Positions 1-8,269 of a DNA stretch of 34,512 nucleotides are shown here, piece by piece. The stretch's first letter is position 1, and the number at the start of each line of letters is the position of its first letter. The translations under genes were made by a program, and so were the position numbers. The stretch comes from Alistipes sp. GTDB taxonomy: Bacteria; Bacteroidota; Bacteroidia; Bacteroidales; Rikenellaceae. The stretch covers positions 1-34,512 of the forward strand of contig JAFPAD010000038.1 of assembly GCA_017424405.1 (NCBI GenBank). The letters are read 5' to 3'. The notes under the pieces were generated by a model that was not told the origin of the DNA, made no database searches, and saw only the letters and a program-made list of their open reading frames with translations.

Positions 1-58
1 ATGTTAATAATTAATTGGTTGTGCCTGCGCCCGCATCGCCTGCGCGCGAAAGCGACGG

Positions 59-66
59 CAAAGATA
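59..66 (-). promoter_or_regulatory. Candidate -7 promoter element reading left, out of the window
   Basis: On the minus strand this reads TATCTTTG, a perfect match to the Bacteroidota TAnnTTTG element. No TTG lies at the expected 19-21 bases upstream, so only half of the promoter is visible. It would serve a gene beyond the left edge, divergent from the lipoprotein gene at 175. The first 58 bases would be its leader; they are GC-rich and carry the 7-mer GCCTGCG twice. Confidence 0.4.
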
Positions 67-107
67 CAGCAAAAAATATAAATATCAGCTATTTACACAT
101 AAAATTT

Positions 108-139
108 TTGTATTAGAACGAATTTTTCTACTATCTTTG
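108..139 (+). promoter_or_regulatory. Bacteroidota-type promoter for the oxidoreductase-like lipoprotein gene
   Basis: TTG at 108-110, 21 bases, then TATCTTTG at 132-139. Both boxes and the spacing match the primary sigma consensus of Bacteroidota. Transcription would start near 146, giving a leader of about 30 bases before the ATG at 175. Confidence 0.75.
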
Positions 140-174
140 CTTTTGTAATTGAAAAAACAAAATAGAGAGATATT

Positions 175-1539
175 ATGAGAAAGTTTTTATTCTTGCTTTC
201 GGGTGTAGCGATGCTTATGTCTATGGGTTGCAAAAAGGGTACTCAAAATGTGAAGTTGCTCACTCTTGATCCTGGTCATTTCCATGCTGCGTTGGTGCAA
301 ATGTATATGTATGATCAGGTGTCGCCTACGGTCTATGTATATGCTCCTGAGGGCGATGATGTGAAGATGCACCTCGAAAAAATCGATCTCTACAATACCC
401 GCTCGGAGCGTCCTACCACATGGGACGAACAGGTATATACGGGCGATGATTTCCTCGAGAAGATGCTACTTGAGCAGAAGGGAAATGTAGTGGTTTTAGC
501 GGGTAACAACGGTAAGAAAACGGGCTACGTTAAGGCGTCGGTAGATGCTGGTATCAATGTGCTTTCAGACAAGCCAATGGCAATCGACGGCAGTAGCTTC
601 AAGTTGTTGGAGCAGACCCTCGATGATGCGGCGGCAAAAGATGTTTTGGTTTATGATATTATGACCGAGCGTAGCGAGATAAACAACGAGTTGCAGCGTG
701 TTTTGGTAGCTATGCCCGAACTATTTGGTGAGTTGGAGCAGGGTACGCCTGAGGAGCCTGCCATCACCAAGGAGAGCGTTCACCACTTCTTCAAATATGT
801 GTCGGGTGTGCCGTTGCGTCGTCCCGAGTGGTACTTCGATGTGAAGCAGCAGGGTGAGGGTATTGTCGATGTTACTACCCACTTGGTTGATTTGGTGCAG
901 TGCACCGTTATGCCCGAGCAGGAGATTGACTATAAGAAGGATATCGAGTTCACCTCGGCACGCCGTTGGGCGACGAAGATTCCTCGTGATAAGTACCGCT
1001 TGGTGACGGGTAAGGAGAACTACGCTCCGTTTTTGGAGAAGGACGTTGTAAACGATACGTTGCACGTGTATTCAAATGGCGAGATGAATTATCGACTTGC
1101 GGGTGTAAATTGCCGCGTGAGTGTGGTGTGGAATTTCATGGCAGAGATCGGTACCGAGGGCACGGGCGACACCCATTACTCGGTTGTTAAGGGTACGAAG
1201 GCAAATGTCGAGATACGTCAGGGTGCCGAGCAGGGTTATAAGCCTATGCTCTATGTGGTAAATAAGACGGGTGACGAGGCGGCGTTTGAGCAGACCTTGA
1301 ATGCGGCGCTGGGCTCTATCGGTAAGCAGTATCCAAATCTTTCGCTTAAGAAGGTTGCGGCGAATGAGTGGCAAGTGATTATCCCTGCGTCGATTACCAA
1401 GACCCACGAGATGCGCTTTAGCTCGGTGATGAAGGTCTATTTGGGTTACCTTGCCGCAGGTGAGATTCCTGCATGGGAGCGCTCGCACATGAAGGCAAAG
1501 TATTACACCACTACTCGCGCCTACGAATTAGCAAAGTAG
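175..1539 (+). CDS. Gfo/Idh/MocA-type oxidoreductase-like lipoprotein
   Basis: This 454-residue protein resembles Gfo/Idh/MocA NAD(P)-dependent dehydrogenases with a Bacteroidota-type putative oxidoreductase C-terminal domain. A hydrophobic signal ends in a lipobox-like stretch with Cys19, so a lipid-anchored envelope protein is likely. The N-terminal half looks like a Rossmann domain (about residues 26-150), but the usual GxGxxG loop is replaced by a stretch with His35 and His37 (LDPGHFHAAL). The family-type Lys-Pro pair appears as SDKPMA at residues 131-136, where many relatives have EKP. The C-terminal half is the substrate/oligomerisation domain. The substrate, probably a sugar or sugar derivative, cannot be read from the sequence. 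The gene stands alone, with its own promoter at 108-139 and a terminator at 1561-1600. The family call is fairly sure, enzymatic activity less so. Confidence 0.8.
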   Translation: MRKFLFLLSGVAMLMSMGCKKGTQNVKLLTLDPGHFHAALVQMYMYDQVSPTVYVYAPEGDDVKMHLEKIDLYNTRSERPTTWDEQVYTGDDFLEKMLLEQKGNVVVLAGNNGKKTGYVKASVDAGINVLSDKPMAIDGSSFKLLEQTLDDAAAKDVLVYDIMTERSEINNELQRVLVAMPELFGELEQGTPEEPAITKESVHHFFKYVSGVPLRRPEWYFDVKQQGEGIVDVTTHLVDLVQCTVMPEQEIDYKKDIEFTSARRWATKIPRDKYRLVTGKENYAPFLEKDVVNDTLHVYSNGEMNYRLAGVNCRVSVVWNFMAEIGTEGTGDTHYSVVKGTKANVEIRQGAEQGYKPMLYVVNKTGDEAAFEQTLNAALGSIGKQYPNLSLKKVAANEWQVIIPASITKTHEMRFSSVMKVYLGYLAAGEIPAWERSHMKAKYYTTTRAYELAK

Positions 1540-1560
1540 AGTTAAAATTGATGTAGTTAC

Positions 1561-1600
1561 AATAAAACAGGCGTTACAAAAGAGTGACGCCTGTTTTATT
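1561..1600. terminator. Bidirectional terminator between the lipoprotein gene and the channel gene
   Basis: A near-perfect 17-base inverted repeat, 1561-1577 with 1584-1600 and one T-G mismatch, around a 6-base loop. The A-rich left arm and T-rich right arm give a U tract on either strand, so it can end both converging genes. Confidence 0.85.
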
Positions 1601-1644
1601 TTACGTTGTACTTCAATCTGGATTTTGAATTACAACACCTTCTT

Positions 1645-2871
1645 TTACTTTTTCAAATCCAATCCCGACGGAGCTTGATACATTCTTAGTCCGAAGAGAG
1701 GTGCCGTAGCAACTACATAGGAGATTATCTCGGTTTGCAGGTTTTCGTAAGGCACCCAATTCACATTTGCCGAGAAGCAGTAAACCTCAATCGGCAAACC
1801 CCATTCGGAGGGTTGCAGCTGGCGCACCATGATGGTTAAGTTGGGGTTTATGCGCTGGTGGTGCATTAGGTAGTTATTAATGGCGCGCATGAATAGGTCG
1901 AGGTTGGTCACCATCTCGCCCTCCTCACTTTGGGTAGAGATGGAATCAACGAGAGCTCGAACCATGTCGTTGCTGCACAGATGTTCGATAAATGATGGGG
2001 TGGCAAATTGTATTGAGTTCATGTCGATGTTAAGCGAACGCTTTATGCGTCGTCCGCCCGACAAACGCATAGCCTGCCAATTCTGGAACGACTCGCTGAT
2101 AAGCAAATAAGGTGGCAACGTGTATAGGGTTTTGTCCCAGCCGCGCACCTTGATGGTTGTGAGCGTTACCTCCTCAACCTCGCCATCAACACCTCGATGC
2201 GGCATTGAAATCCAGTCGCCGACCTTGAGCATGTTGTTTGCCGAGAGCTGCACTCCAGCCACCAAGCCCAAGATGCTATCCTTAAATATCAACATTAGCA
2301 CCGCCGCCGAAGCTCCTAAACCTGTGAGTAGGAGTGTGGGTGATTTGTCGATGAGGATAGATATAATGAGTATCGTGCCAATGCCAATAACGATGACTTG
2401 ACCCGTTTGCATCAATCCCTTGATGGGTTTACCTTGCCATGCTGGATGTTGCTCGGCGACGTCGAATAGCACTTTCAGAAGTACGTTCACAAAGCGGATG
2501 AATGCCACCACCATGTATATCTCCACGCCTCGTTCCAGCACGATGTGCATGCCGTCGTTGCTGCCATCTGTGGTTGAGAAGGCAATGGGCAGTAGCATGT
2601 ATATTATGGTGGGTGTTACGAAGTTACAAAGGTTTTTAATAACCTTTTTATCGAAGATGTAGTCGTCCCATGTAACTTTAGTTCGCTTGACGATTTGTTG
2701 CAGCAGTCGAAATACTCCAATGCGTATGCATGCATCGACAAGTAGTGCAAAAAGAATGATGATAAGCAGAATGCCCCATCGGTTTAGGGAGTTGGTCATA
2801 TCGCTCGACATTCCCATGTGTAAGAGAATCTTCTCGACAAAGTTTCGGAAAAATTGGCTTATTGCCCCCAT
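1645..2871 (-). CDS. Mechanosensitive channel of the MscS superfamily, YbdG-like
   Basis: A 408-residue inner-membrane channel expected to open under membrane tension during osmotic downshock. Five hydrophobic segments are visible, at about residues 31-52, 81-99, 111-136, 157-174 and 179-207. The last is Gly/Ala-rich like the MscS pore helix. The soluble MscS beta domain follows, with the signature VGDWISMPHRGVDGEVEEV near 217-235 and SGGRRIKRS near 271-279. These motifs and the length match the YbdG/mini-conductance group (about 415 residues) rather than classical MscS (286). It is the last gene of the leftward run from ispG, 57 bases after the preceding gene. In that gap the minus strand shows TATCTTTC at 2902-2909, one base off the -7 consensus, so it may have its own weak promoter. 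Gating properties cannot be inferred. Confidence 0.88.
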   Translation of the reverse strand: MGAISQFFRNFVEKILLHMGMSSDMTNSLNRWGILLIIILFALLVDACIRIGVFRLLQQIVKRTKVTWDDYIFDKKVIKNLCNFVTPTIIYMLLPIAFSTTDGSNDGMHIVLERGVEIYMVVAFIRFVNVLLKVLFDVAEQHPAWQGKPIKGLMQTGQVIVIGIGTILIISILIDKSPTLLLTGLGASAAVLMLIFKDSILGLVAGVQLSANNMLKVGDWISMPHRGVDGEVEEVTLTTIKVRGWDKTLYTLPPYLLISESFQNWQAMRLSGGRRIKRSLNIDMNSIQFATPSFIEHLCSNDMVRALVDSISTQSEEGEMVTNLDLFMRAINNYLMHHQRINPNLTIMVRQLQPSEWGLPIEVYCFSANVNWVPYENLQTEIISYVVATAPLFGLRMYQAPSGLDLKK

Positions 2872-2928
2872 GTAGTTGTGTGTTAATTACTATTAGCAGG
2901 CGAAAGATACAAAAAAATATTGATTTCT

Positions 2929-3381
2929 CTATTTTGGGCGATTTAGAGGGTGTGAGGTAACCGATGCATCGAGGGCATTCGACTCGGGATAGGGATTGTA
3001 GGGGTTGGGTTGTCCGGTAGAGAATGTTATTCCCCAGTGAGTGAATGAGCGTCGATATACATTCCAATAGGGCAAGTGATAATTTATTTTGGCGGTTTCG
3101 GGCAATGTAAGCGATGGCTGGTGTACGTTATCAAGTCGCATGGGTGGATACCATGCGCCATGCAGCGAGTCCCATAACATGCGTAGCGAATCTTGCTCTT
3201 GTGCCGATGGTAAATATGGTATTGAGTCTATCTCATACCATACAGTGTCGCCACTCCGCCACCGCCGAGGCTCTTGCGCCGAGGCTGTTCGTATGGCATG
3301 GTTGTTCACCTCATCTAAATAATCAAGCACCAATGCTCCTACGAGCATGCCTGCAATAAATATGTAGCTGATAATTTTCAC
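2929..3381 (-). CDS. Unrecognised small protein with one N-terminal membrane segment
   Basis: I do not recognise this 150-residue protein. One hydrophobic segment (about residues 3-20) is followed by a hydrophilic, Pro/Trp/Tyr-rich region with many Arg and Ser, so a membrane-tethered periplasmic protein is likely. The start is GTG at 3381, which shares its G with the recO stop TAG (3381-3383), so translation is probably coupled. A strong Shine-Dalgarno-like AGGAGG, unusual for Bacteroidota, sits seven bases upstream inside the last recO codons. The next in-frame ATG would remove most of the hydrophobic segment, which favours the GTG. Its tail after the membrane segment has no Cys and no catalytic-looking motif. 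The position behind ispG and recO suggests co-expression, not function. Confidence 0.6.
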   Translation of the reverse strand: MKIISYIFIAGMLVGALVLDYLDEVNNHAIRTASAQEPRRWRSGDTVWYEIDSIPYLPSAQEQDSLRMLWDSLHGAWYPPMRLDNVHQPSLTLPETAKINYHLPYWNVYRRSFTHWGITFSTGQPNPYNPYPESNALDASVTSHPLNRPK

Positions 3382-4118
3382 TAAAACACCTCCTGTAAAA
3401 TCCTTATTGATTGTACGGAGTTGATTGTGTCTAAATGATAACCATAATAATTGACCAGGGCAGCCAAGAAATCGACTCTCTGGTGACGGTTTAATCCTAT
3501 TTCGGCTATATAGCGCACATCACACTCCAGCATATCTCGGAGAATGAGTGCGTTTTCTTGTGTCATGCAGTATTCGCGGGGTGGCTTTTCGGCGGTGTAC
3601 ATGCCTTCGGCGATGTTGAACCACGCCTCGGGAAAATAGTCGTTTCCGGGCGAGAATCCCAAGAAACGGCACAGGTGCGAAAGAAACCATAGATGAAAAT
3701 TGGCTATGCCCTCTTTAGCAATGTCAAGAGCCTCGATTGAGCCCCACACAAAATCAAATAACAATTCGTTTGCTTCACTCTCCTTCACCAGACGGTGCAA
3801 AACCTCTGCCATAAAGAGTGCAATGGTAGATTTTTTTATATCAAAAGGAGTTGATTGCAATACGATGCCGTTGTGAGCCTCGCCCATGCGGTGCATCTGC
3901 ATGCGCGGCGACTCCAAACCCTCGAACTCCAGTGCAAACATCGGTTGAAAGAGTGCCAGCTTACCATGTCCGCGTCGTGAGCCCAATCCTTGCACCATGT
4001 AGCTCTGCCTGCCATGTGAGGATGTGAGCATCTGTACAACCAAGCCCTTGTCGCCATACTTGATTGTTCCCAGCACCACGCCACGCGCTGTGTATCGCTT
4101 CATTGCACTGCCTGCCAT
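3381..4118 (-). CDS. recO: DNA repair protein RecO
   Basis: RecO helps RecR load RecA onto SSB-coated single-stranded DNA during gap repair and promotes strand annealing. The 245-residue product has the usual layout: an N-terminal OB fold of about 80 residues beginning ARGVVLGTIKYGDKG, then a helical domain. Family-typical pieces are GRQSYMVQGLGS and, near residue 155, LCRFLGFSP. The annotated ATG lies three bases after the ispG stop. An internal ATG five codons later (4103) starts closer to the family's usual N-terminus and is a fair alternative. Cysteines of the zinc-binding type are not evident, as in many RecO proteins. The gene is translationally coupled at both ends: ispG upstream and the unknown GTG-started gene downstream, sharing one base. 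Confidence 0.9.
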   Translation of the reverse strand: MAGSAMKRYTARGVVLGTIKYGDKGLVVQMLTSSHGRQSYMVQGLGSRRGHGKLALFQPMFALEFEGLESPRMQMHRMGEAHNGIVLQSTPFDIKKSTIALFMAEVLHRLVKESEANELLFDFVWGSIEALDIAKEGIANFHLWFLSHLCRFLGFSPGNDYFPEAWFNIAEGMYTAEKPPREYCMTQENALILRDMLECDVRYIAEIGLNRHQRVDFLAALVNYYGYHLDTINSVQSIRILQEVF

Positions 4119-4121
4119 CGT

Positions 4122-5609
4122 TTACTCGGGGTCTTGCCAATCGCCGTTGCGCTTGATTAAGTCAATAAGGTGTTCGATAGCCTCTTCTTGAGGAATGTTT
4201 TTCTCCACCACCTCACGTCCCTTGTAGAGAGTTATCCGTCCTGCGGCAGCCCCAACATATCCATAGTCAGCATCGGCCATCTCGCCTGGACCATTTACGA
4301 TGCAGCCCATGATACCAATCTTCAGGTTCTTGAGATGCGACGTGCGACTCTTGATGTCGGCGAGGGTCTTCTCAATGTCGTAGAGCGTACGTCCACAACT
4401 TGGGCAAGCAATATATTCCGTGTGAGAGAAACGTACACGAGCCGCTTGCAGAATCATTAGCTCAATGTCGTTAATGGTTTTAGCATCAATATTTGGAGCA
4501 TCAACCCATATTCCGTCAGCCAAGCCGTCGAGGAACAGCACACCCAAGTCGGCAGCCGCCTTCACGGCCACCTCCTCTGAGTCACTCTGCTCGTAGCGAC
4601 ACTTCACGATGACGGGCTGCTTGGGGTTCTCGAGCGACAGTATTGCTGCTCGCAACTCTGCCGTAGGGTTTGATGACGAGGCCTCAATCGTGAGGAATCG
4701 CTCGTCCACCTCATCGTGGGTGATGGGTGTTGTAATGTCGCTGCGACGCACATATTCGGTTGCGTGGTAACGCTCGGGGTGGGTGATAGTAAACTCGCCA
4801 TCGCGTGTAGAGTAGTGGTCGATAATCATCTTCGCCACAGGAACTTCATTTTCAGGGGCTTCGGTGAGTGATACGCGTATGGTGTCGCCAATGCCGTCGG
4901 CAAGCAATGCACCTATGCCCACAGCACTCTTTATTCTGCCTTCGATGCCATTGCCCGCCTCGGTTACGCCCAAGTGTATTGGATAGGTCATGCCCTCCTG
5001 CTCCATAGCCTTAACCAACAGGCGGTAGGCATGCACCATAACACGGGTGTTGCTCGACTTCATCGAAACTACAACTTGGTCGAAATTTTCTTTGCGGCAC
5101 ACCCTTAAAAACTCCATCGCCGACACAACCATTCCTTCGGGTGTGTCGCCCCACTCGTCAAATATACGTTTGGCAAGTGAGCCATGATTCACGCCTATGC
5201 GCAGAGCTACGCCTCTGTCACGACATTGTGCTATGAGAGCCTCCAATTCGCCGTTCGATGTGCGGTAGTTGCCGGGGTTTATGCGAACCTTATCCACATA
5301 GCGAGCCGCAATAGATGCCACCTCTGGCACAAAGTGAATGTCGGCAACAATAGCTGCCGCACAACCATCTTTGTGTAGTTCTGCCATGATATTCTCAAGG
5401 TTCTCGCCCTCTTTTCTGCCTTGCGCTGTGAGGCGTACTATTTCGGCACCAGCCTCAGCTATGCGCTTCACCTGCTCGACACTTGCCGCAGTGTCAGCTG
5501 TGGGGGTGTTGGTCATTGACTGCACGGCGATGGGAGCATCTCCGCCAATGATGACATTTCCGATACGCACCTGATGCGATTTTCGACGAGAATATTTAGT
5601 GAGTTCCAT
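4122..5609 (-). CDS. ispG: 4-hydroxy-3-methylbut-2-enyl-diphosphate synthase (IspG/GcpE)
   Basis: IspG is the iron-sulfur enzyme of the MEP isoprenoid pathway that reductively converts methylerythritol cyclodiphosphate to HMBPP. The N-terminal TIM barrel covers about residues 1-280. The C-terminal domain carries the [4Fe-4S] ligands Cys402 and Cys405 (CPSCGR) and Cys436, with the conserved acid Glu443 in NGPGE. Between them lies a middle segment of roughly 110-120 residues that two-domain enzymes of about 370 residues lack. Bacteroidota and plant enzymes carry a related insertion, but as I recall a larger one, so 495 residues is intermediate. It is the first gene of the leftward run, with a -7 element at 5647-5654 and recO three bases downstream. 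The assignment is secure. Confidence 0.95.
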   Translation of the reverse strand: MELTKYSRRKSHQVRIGNVIIGGDAPIAVQSMTNTPTADTAASVEQVKRIAEAGAEIVRLTAQGRKEGENLENIMAELHKDGCAAAIVADIHFVPEVASIAARYVDKVRINPGNYRTSNGELEALIAQCRDRGVALRIGVNHGSLAKRIFDEWGDTPEGMVVSAMEFLRVCRKENFDQVVVSMKSSNTRVMVHAYRLLVKAMEQEGMTYPIHLGVTEAGNGIEGRIKSAVGIGALLADGIGDTIRVSLTEAPENEVPVAKMIIDHYSTRDGEFTITHPERYHATEYVRRSDITTPITHDEVDERFLTIEASSSNPTAELRAAILSLENPKQPVIVKCRYEQSDSEEVAVKAAADLGVLFLDGLADGIWVDAPNIDAKTINDIELMILQAARVRFSHTEYIACPSCGRTLYDIEKTLADIKSRTSHLKNLKIGIMGCIVNGPGEMADADYGYVGAAAGRITLYKGREVVEKNIPQEEAIEHLIDLIKRNGDWQDPE

Positions 5610-5646
5610 TCTAATTTTGTTTTATTGTTTTGCCTCAGGGCATTTG

Positions 5647-5654
5647 CAAAGATA
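5647..5654 (-). promoter_or_regulatory. Candidate -7 promoter element for ispG-recO
   Basis: Reads TATCTTTG on the minus strand, 37 bases before the ispG ATG. No TTG is visible 19-21 bases upstream, so the -33 half is missing or degenerate. Confidence 0.5.
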
Positions 5655-5728
5655 CTAAAACGGAGGCAGAAATGAGCATCAGAAAAGAAATAATTTTGCT
5701 GAAAATAGGAAGATAAAATAAAATGGTT

Positions 5729-5736
5729 TAACTTTG
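5729..5736 (+). promoter_or_regulatory. Candidate -7 promoter element for the GH125 gene
   Basis: TAACTTTG matches TAnnTTTG and lies 31 bases before the ATG at 5768. The nearest upstream TTG (5696-5698) is 30 bases away, too far for the usual spacing. The call rests on the -7 box and its position. Confidence 0.45.
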
Positions 5737-5767
5737 AGAAAAATTTTAATTTAAAATAACCCTTATT

Positions 5768-7276
5768 ATGAAGATTAATCGATTTTTTAATTTAGCAGTT
5801 TTGGTCGCTATGCTTATGTGTGTGGCGTGTGGAGAAAAAGGTTCGAAGTGTTGTGACTGTGCGTCTATGCCAGAGCAATTAACCGATTATTCGAATGTTG
5901 CATTGGATGTAGCTCCTATGCAGGACGGAGAGTATGTATGTCAGCGCCCAGCCGTTGAGGATCGTCTTTTCAGTTCAAAGGCTATCGAGGCTGAGATTGT
6001 GAAGGTGAAGGAGTTGCTTACAAACGAGCGCTTGGCGTGGATGTTCTCAAACTGCTTCCCAAATACGTTGGATACAACTGTTCACTATCGCAAGCTCGAT
6101 GGCAAGGACGATACGTTTGTCTATACGGGTGATATTCACGCCATGTGGTTGCGTGATTCAGGCGCTCAGGTGTGGCCTTACGTGCAGTATGCCAACGATG
6201 ACGAGGAACTCAAGGCTATGCTTGCGGGTGTTATCCGTCGCCAGCTGATGTCAATCAACATCGACCCTTATGCAAATGCCTTCAACGACGGTGCAAAGGG
6301 TGGTGAGTGGATGTCGGATATGACCGCCATGAAGCCTGAGTTGCATGAGCGTAAGTATGAGATTGACTCATTGTGCTATCCTATCCGTTTGGCTTACTAC
6401 TATTGGTTGGTTACGGGCGATGCTTCTATCTTCGACGAGCAGTGGTTGTTAGCTGTTGAGAACGTGCTCAAGACATTCAAGGAGCAGCAGCGCAAGGAGG
6501 GCAATGGTCCTTATAAGTTTATGCGTCGCACCGAGCGTCAGTTCGACACATTGTCAAACAACGGTCTTGGCTCACCTGTGAATCCTGTGGGCTTGATTGT
6601 GTCGAGTTTCCGCCCATCTGACGATGCTACTGTGTTGCAGTTCCTCATTCCTTCAAACTTCTTTGCTGTGTCGGTGTTGAACAAGGCAGCTGAGATTTTG
6701 ACTAAGGTGAACGATAATAAGGCATTGGCTAAGGAGTGCACTACATTGGCTGATGAGGTTGCAGCAGCTTTGGAGAAGTATGCAGTATATAACCACCCAG
6801 AGTTCGGTGAGATTTACGCATTCGAGGTTGATGGCTTCGGCAACTATTATTGCATGGACGACGCTAACGTGCCAAGCCTTTTGGCGATGAAGTATCTCAA
6901 CCCTGAGGTTATTGACGAGGAGATTTACGCCAACACACGCCGCTTCGTGTGGAGCGAGAGCAACCCATATTTCTTCCGTGGCACAAAGGGCGAGGGTATC
7001 GGTGGACCACACATCGGCTACGACATGGCATGGCCTATGAGTCTTATGATGAAGGCGTTCACAAGCGACTGCGAGCAGGAGATTAAGTGGTGCATCGAGC
7101 AGTTGATGCGTACCGACGCCGGCACAGGATTTATGCACGAGTCGTTCAATGTGAATAATCCAAAGGACTTTACTCGTAAGTGGTTCGCATGGCAGAACAC
7201 CCTTTTCGGTGAGCTTATCGTTAAGCAGATTAACGAGGGTCGTCTGGAGATGTTGAACTCTATTGAGTTGAAGTAA
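5768..7276 (+). CDS. GH125 exo-alpha-1,6-mannosidase, lipoprotein
   Basis: This 502-residue protein belongs to glycoside hydrolase family 125, inverting metal-independent exo-alpha-1,6-mannosidases that trim mannans and N-glycans. Family marks are MWLRDSGAQVWPY at about residues 126-138, YEIDSLCYP with Asp200, GGPHIGYDMAWPMS, and FMHESF with Glu458. By family knowledge Asp200 and Glu458 are the likely acid and base. A signal ending near Cys21 (CVACGEK) suggests lipid anchoring; the lipobox is loose, with another Cys at 18. No SusC/SusD pair, mannanase or other mannosidase lies beside it, so it is not in an obvious polysaccharide-utilisation locus. It likely acts in the periplasm on short mannosides. 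The gene is alone and ends at a terminator shared with xerD. Confidence 0.9.
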   Translation: MKINRFFNLAVLVAMLMCVACGEKGSKCCDCASMPEQLTDYSNVALDVAPMQDGEYVCQRPAVEDRLFSSKAIEAEIVKVKELLTNERLAWMFSNCFPNTLDTTVHYRKLDGKDDTFVYTGDIHAMWLRDSGAQVWPYVQYANDDEELKAMLAGVIRRQLMSINIDPYANAFNDGAKGGEWMSDMTAMKPELHERKYEIDSLCYPIRLAYYYWLVTGDASIFDEQWLLAVENVLKTFKEQQRKEGNGPYKFMRRTERQFDTLSNNGLGSPVNPVGLIVSSFRPSDDATVLQFLIPSNFFAVSVLNKAAEILTKVNDNKALAKECTTLADEVAAALEKYAVYNHPEFGEIYAFEVDGFGNYYCMDDANVPSLLAMKYLNPEVIDEEIYANTRRFVWSESNPYFFRGTKGEGIGGPHIGYDMAWPMSLMMKAFTSDCEQEIKWCIEQLMRTDAGTGFMHESFNVNNPKDFTRKWFAWQNTLFGELIVKQINEGRLEMLNSIELK

Positions 7277-7296
7277 TAAATTTACATATCTACAAC

Positions 7297-7324
7297 AAAG
7301 GCTGTCGCAATCGCGGCAGCCTTT
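7297..7324. terminator. Bidirectional terminator between the GH125 gene and xerD
   Basis: A 12-base inverted repeat (7297-7308 with 7313-7324, one T-G mismatch) around a 4-base loop, followed by AATTTTT on the plus strand and flanked by A on the other side. It serves both converging genes; xerD stops only nine bases away. Confidence 0.85.
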
Positions 7325-7332
7325 AATTTTTC

Positions 7333-8232
7333 CTACTCCAACTGCATATGCTCCTCGAGGGTTTCGCGCAGGTGGCGGGAGTCGAGGTGGGTGTAAATCT
7401 CGGTTGTGAGGATATTCTCATGACCGAGCAATTCCTGCACTTGGCGTATGTTTGCCCCGCCCTCCAAAAGATGGGTGGCGAAGGAGTGACGGAAGGTGTG
7501 GGGGCTAATCTTCTTGTCGATGCCTGCACGCAGGGTTGCCTGCTTGATGATGGTGAAAATCATCACACGTGTGAGCCTCGAGCCACGATTGTTCAAAAAG
7601 AGGGTATCCTCGCTGCGTGTCGCCGCCTTGCGATGCTCCTTGTAGAGGAGTATGCGTTCGCGGGCAATACTACTGATAGGTACGAAGCGTTGTTTGTCGC
7701 CCTTGCCTATCACGCGTATGTAACCCTCGCCAAAGAATAGGTCGCTCATCTTCAAGTCGCACAACTCCGACACGCGCAACCCACACGAGTAGAGCAACTC
7801 CAATATGGCTCTGTCGCGCAGCCCCTTAGGTGTTGAAATGTCGATGGAGTTTATTATGCGGTCAATCTCTTCTGTCGAGAGGGTGTCGGGTAGTTGTCGG
7901 TTTGACTTTGGCGCTTCGATAAATTCTGCGGGTGAGCTATCAATTTGCTCCTCCAAAAGCAGATAGTTGAAGAAACTCTTTATGCCACTCAGAGCACGAG
8001 CCTGCGAGCTCTTCTCCTTGTTGTTGTCGTAGAGCCAGCTCATGTAGTGTTCAATCATTTCACGCTCGACTTTCTTGGGCGGAAGGTCGTACATGCGCAA
8101 TATGTAGTGGGCGAATTGAGCCAAATCGCGCATGTAGGAATCGATGGTATTTGCCGCGAGGTGTTTCTCTAATCGCATGTAGCTACGATAACCTCGTGAA
8201 ATTTCCTGCCATCTTTTTGTATTATCTGCCAT
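7333..8232 (-). CDS. xerD: Tyrosine recombinase XerD
   Basis: XerD-type recombinases resolve chromosome dimers at dif with a XerC partner. With the start at 8232 the protein is 299 residues, the usual Xer length. An N-terminal SAM-like DNA-binding domain (about 5-90) precedes the catalytic domain, in which all active-site residues are visible: Arg153 (GLRVSEL), Lys177 (GKGDKQR), His245 and Arg248 ([10 protein letters not shown]), His271 (LGHENI) and nucleophile Tyr280 (EIYTH). The frame extends to an ATG at 8259. I prefer 8232 because MADNTKRW fits the family N-terminus and the -7 box at 8270-8277 would put the transcript start almost on the 8259 ATG. Nothing mobile surrounds it, so it is a chromosomal Xer rather than an integrase. 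XerC versus XerD is judged from similarity only. Confidence 0.88.
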   Translation of the reverse strand: MADNTKRWQEISRGYRSYMRLEKHLAANTIDSYMRDLAQFAHYILRMYDLPPKKVEREMIEHYMSWLYDNNKEKSSQARALSGIKSFFNYLLLEEQIDSSPAEFIEAPKSNRQLPDTLSTEEIDRIINSIDISTPKGLRDRAILELLYSCGLRVSELCDLKMSDLFFGEGYIRVIGKGDKQRFVPISSIARERILLYKEHRKAATRSEDTLFLNNRGSRLTRVMIFTIIKQATLRAGIDKKISPHTFRHSFATHLLEGGANIRQVQELLGHENILTTEIYTHLDSRHLRETLEEHMQLE

Positions 8233-8248
8233 AATCTTTCTAACTTTG
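8217..8248 (+). promoter_or_regulatory. Bacteroidota-type promoter for prmA-wbqC
   Basis: TTG at 8217-8219, 21 bases, then TAACTTTG at 8241-8248. Transcription would begin near 8255, about 40 bases before the prmA ATG. The promoter lies within the 5' end of the divergent xerD gene. Confidence 0.7.
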
Positions 8249-8269
8249 TAGTGTGGCATAGCGCCATTG

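Noticed and set aside
721..1488. Two minus-strand open frames of over 110 codons opposite the oxidoreductase-like gene
   Set aside because: They are shadows of the plus-strand frame, with no recognisable protein features.
2678..3067. 129-codon minus-strand open frame spanning the end of the unknown gene and the start of the channel gene
   Set aside because: It lies in another frame of two better-supported genes, and its composition shows no domain or signal.
5768..7276. GH125 gene as part of a polysaccharide-utilisation locus
   Set aside because: No SusC/SusD-like pair, sensor-regulator or partner glycosidase adjoins it; the GH2-type gene is about 2.4 kb away, on the other strand and separated by housekeeping genes.
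7333..8232. Tyrosine recombinase as a sign of a prophage or integrative element
   Set aside because: Length and motifs fit a chromosomal Xer protein, and no att-like repeats, tRNA gene, excisionase or phage genes are nearby.
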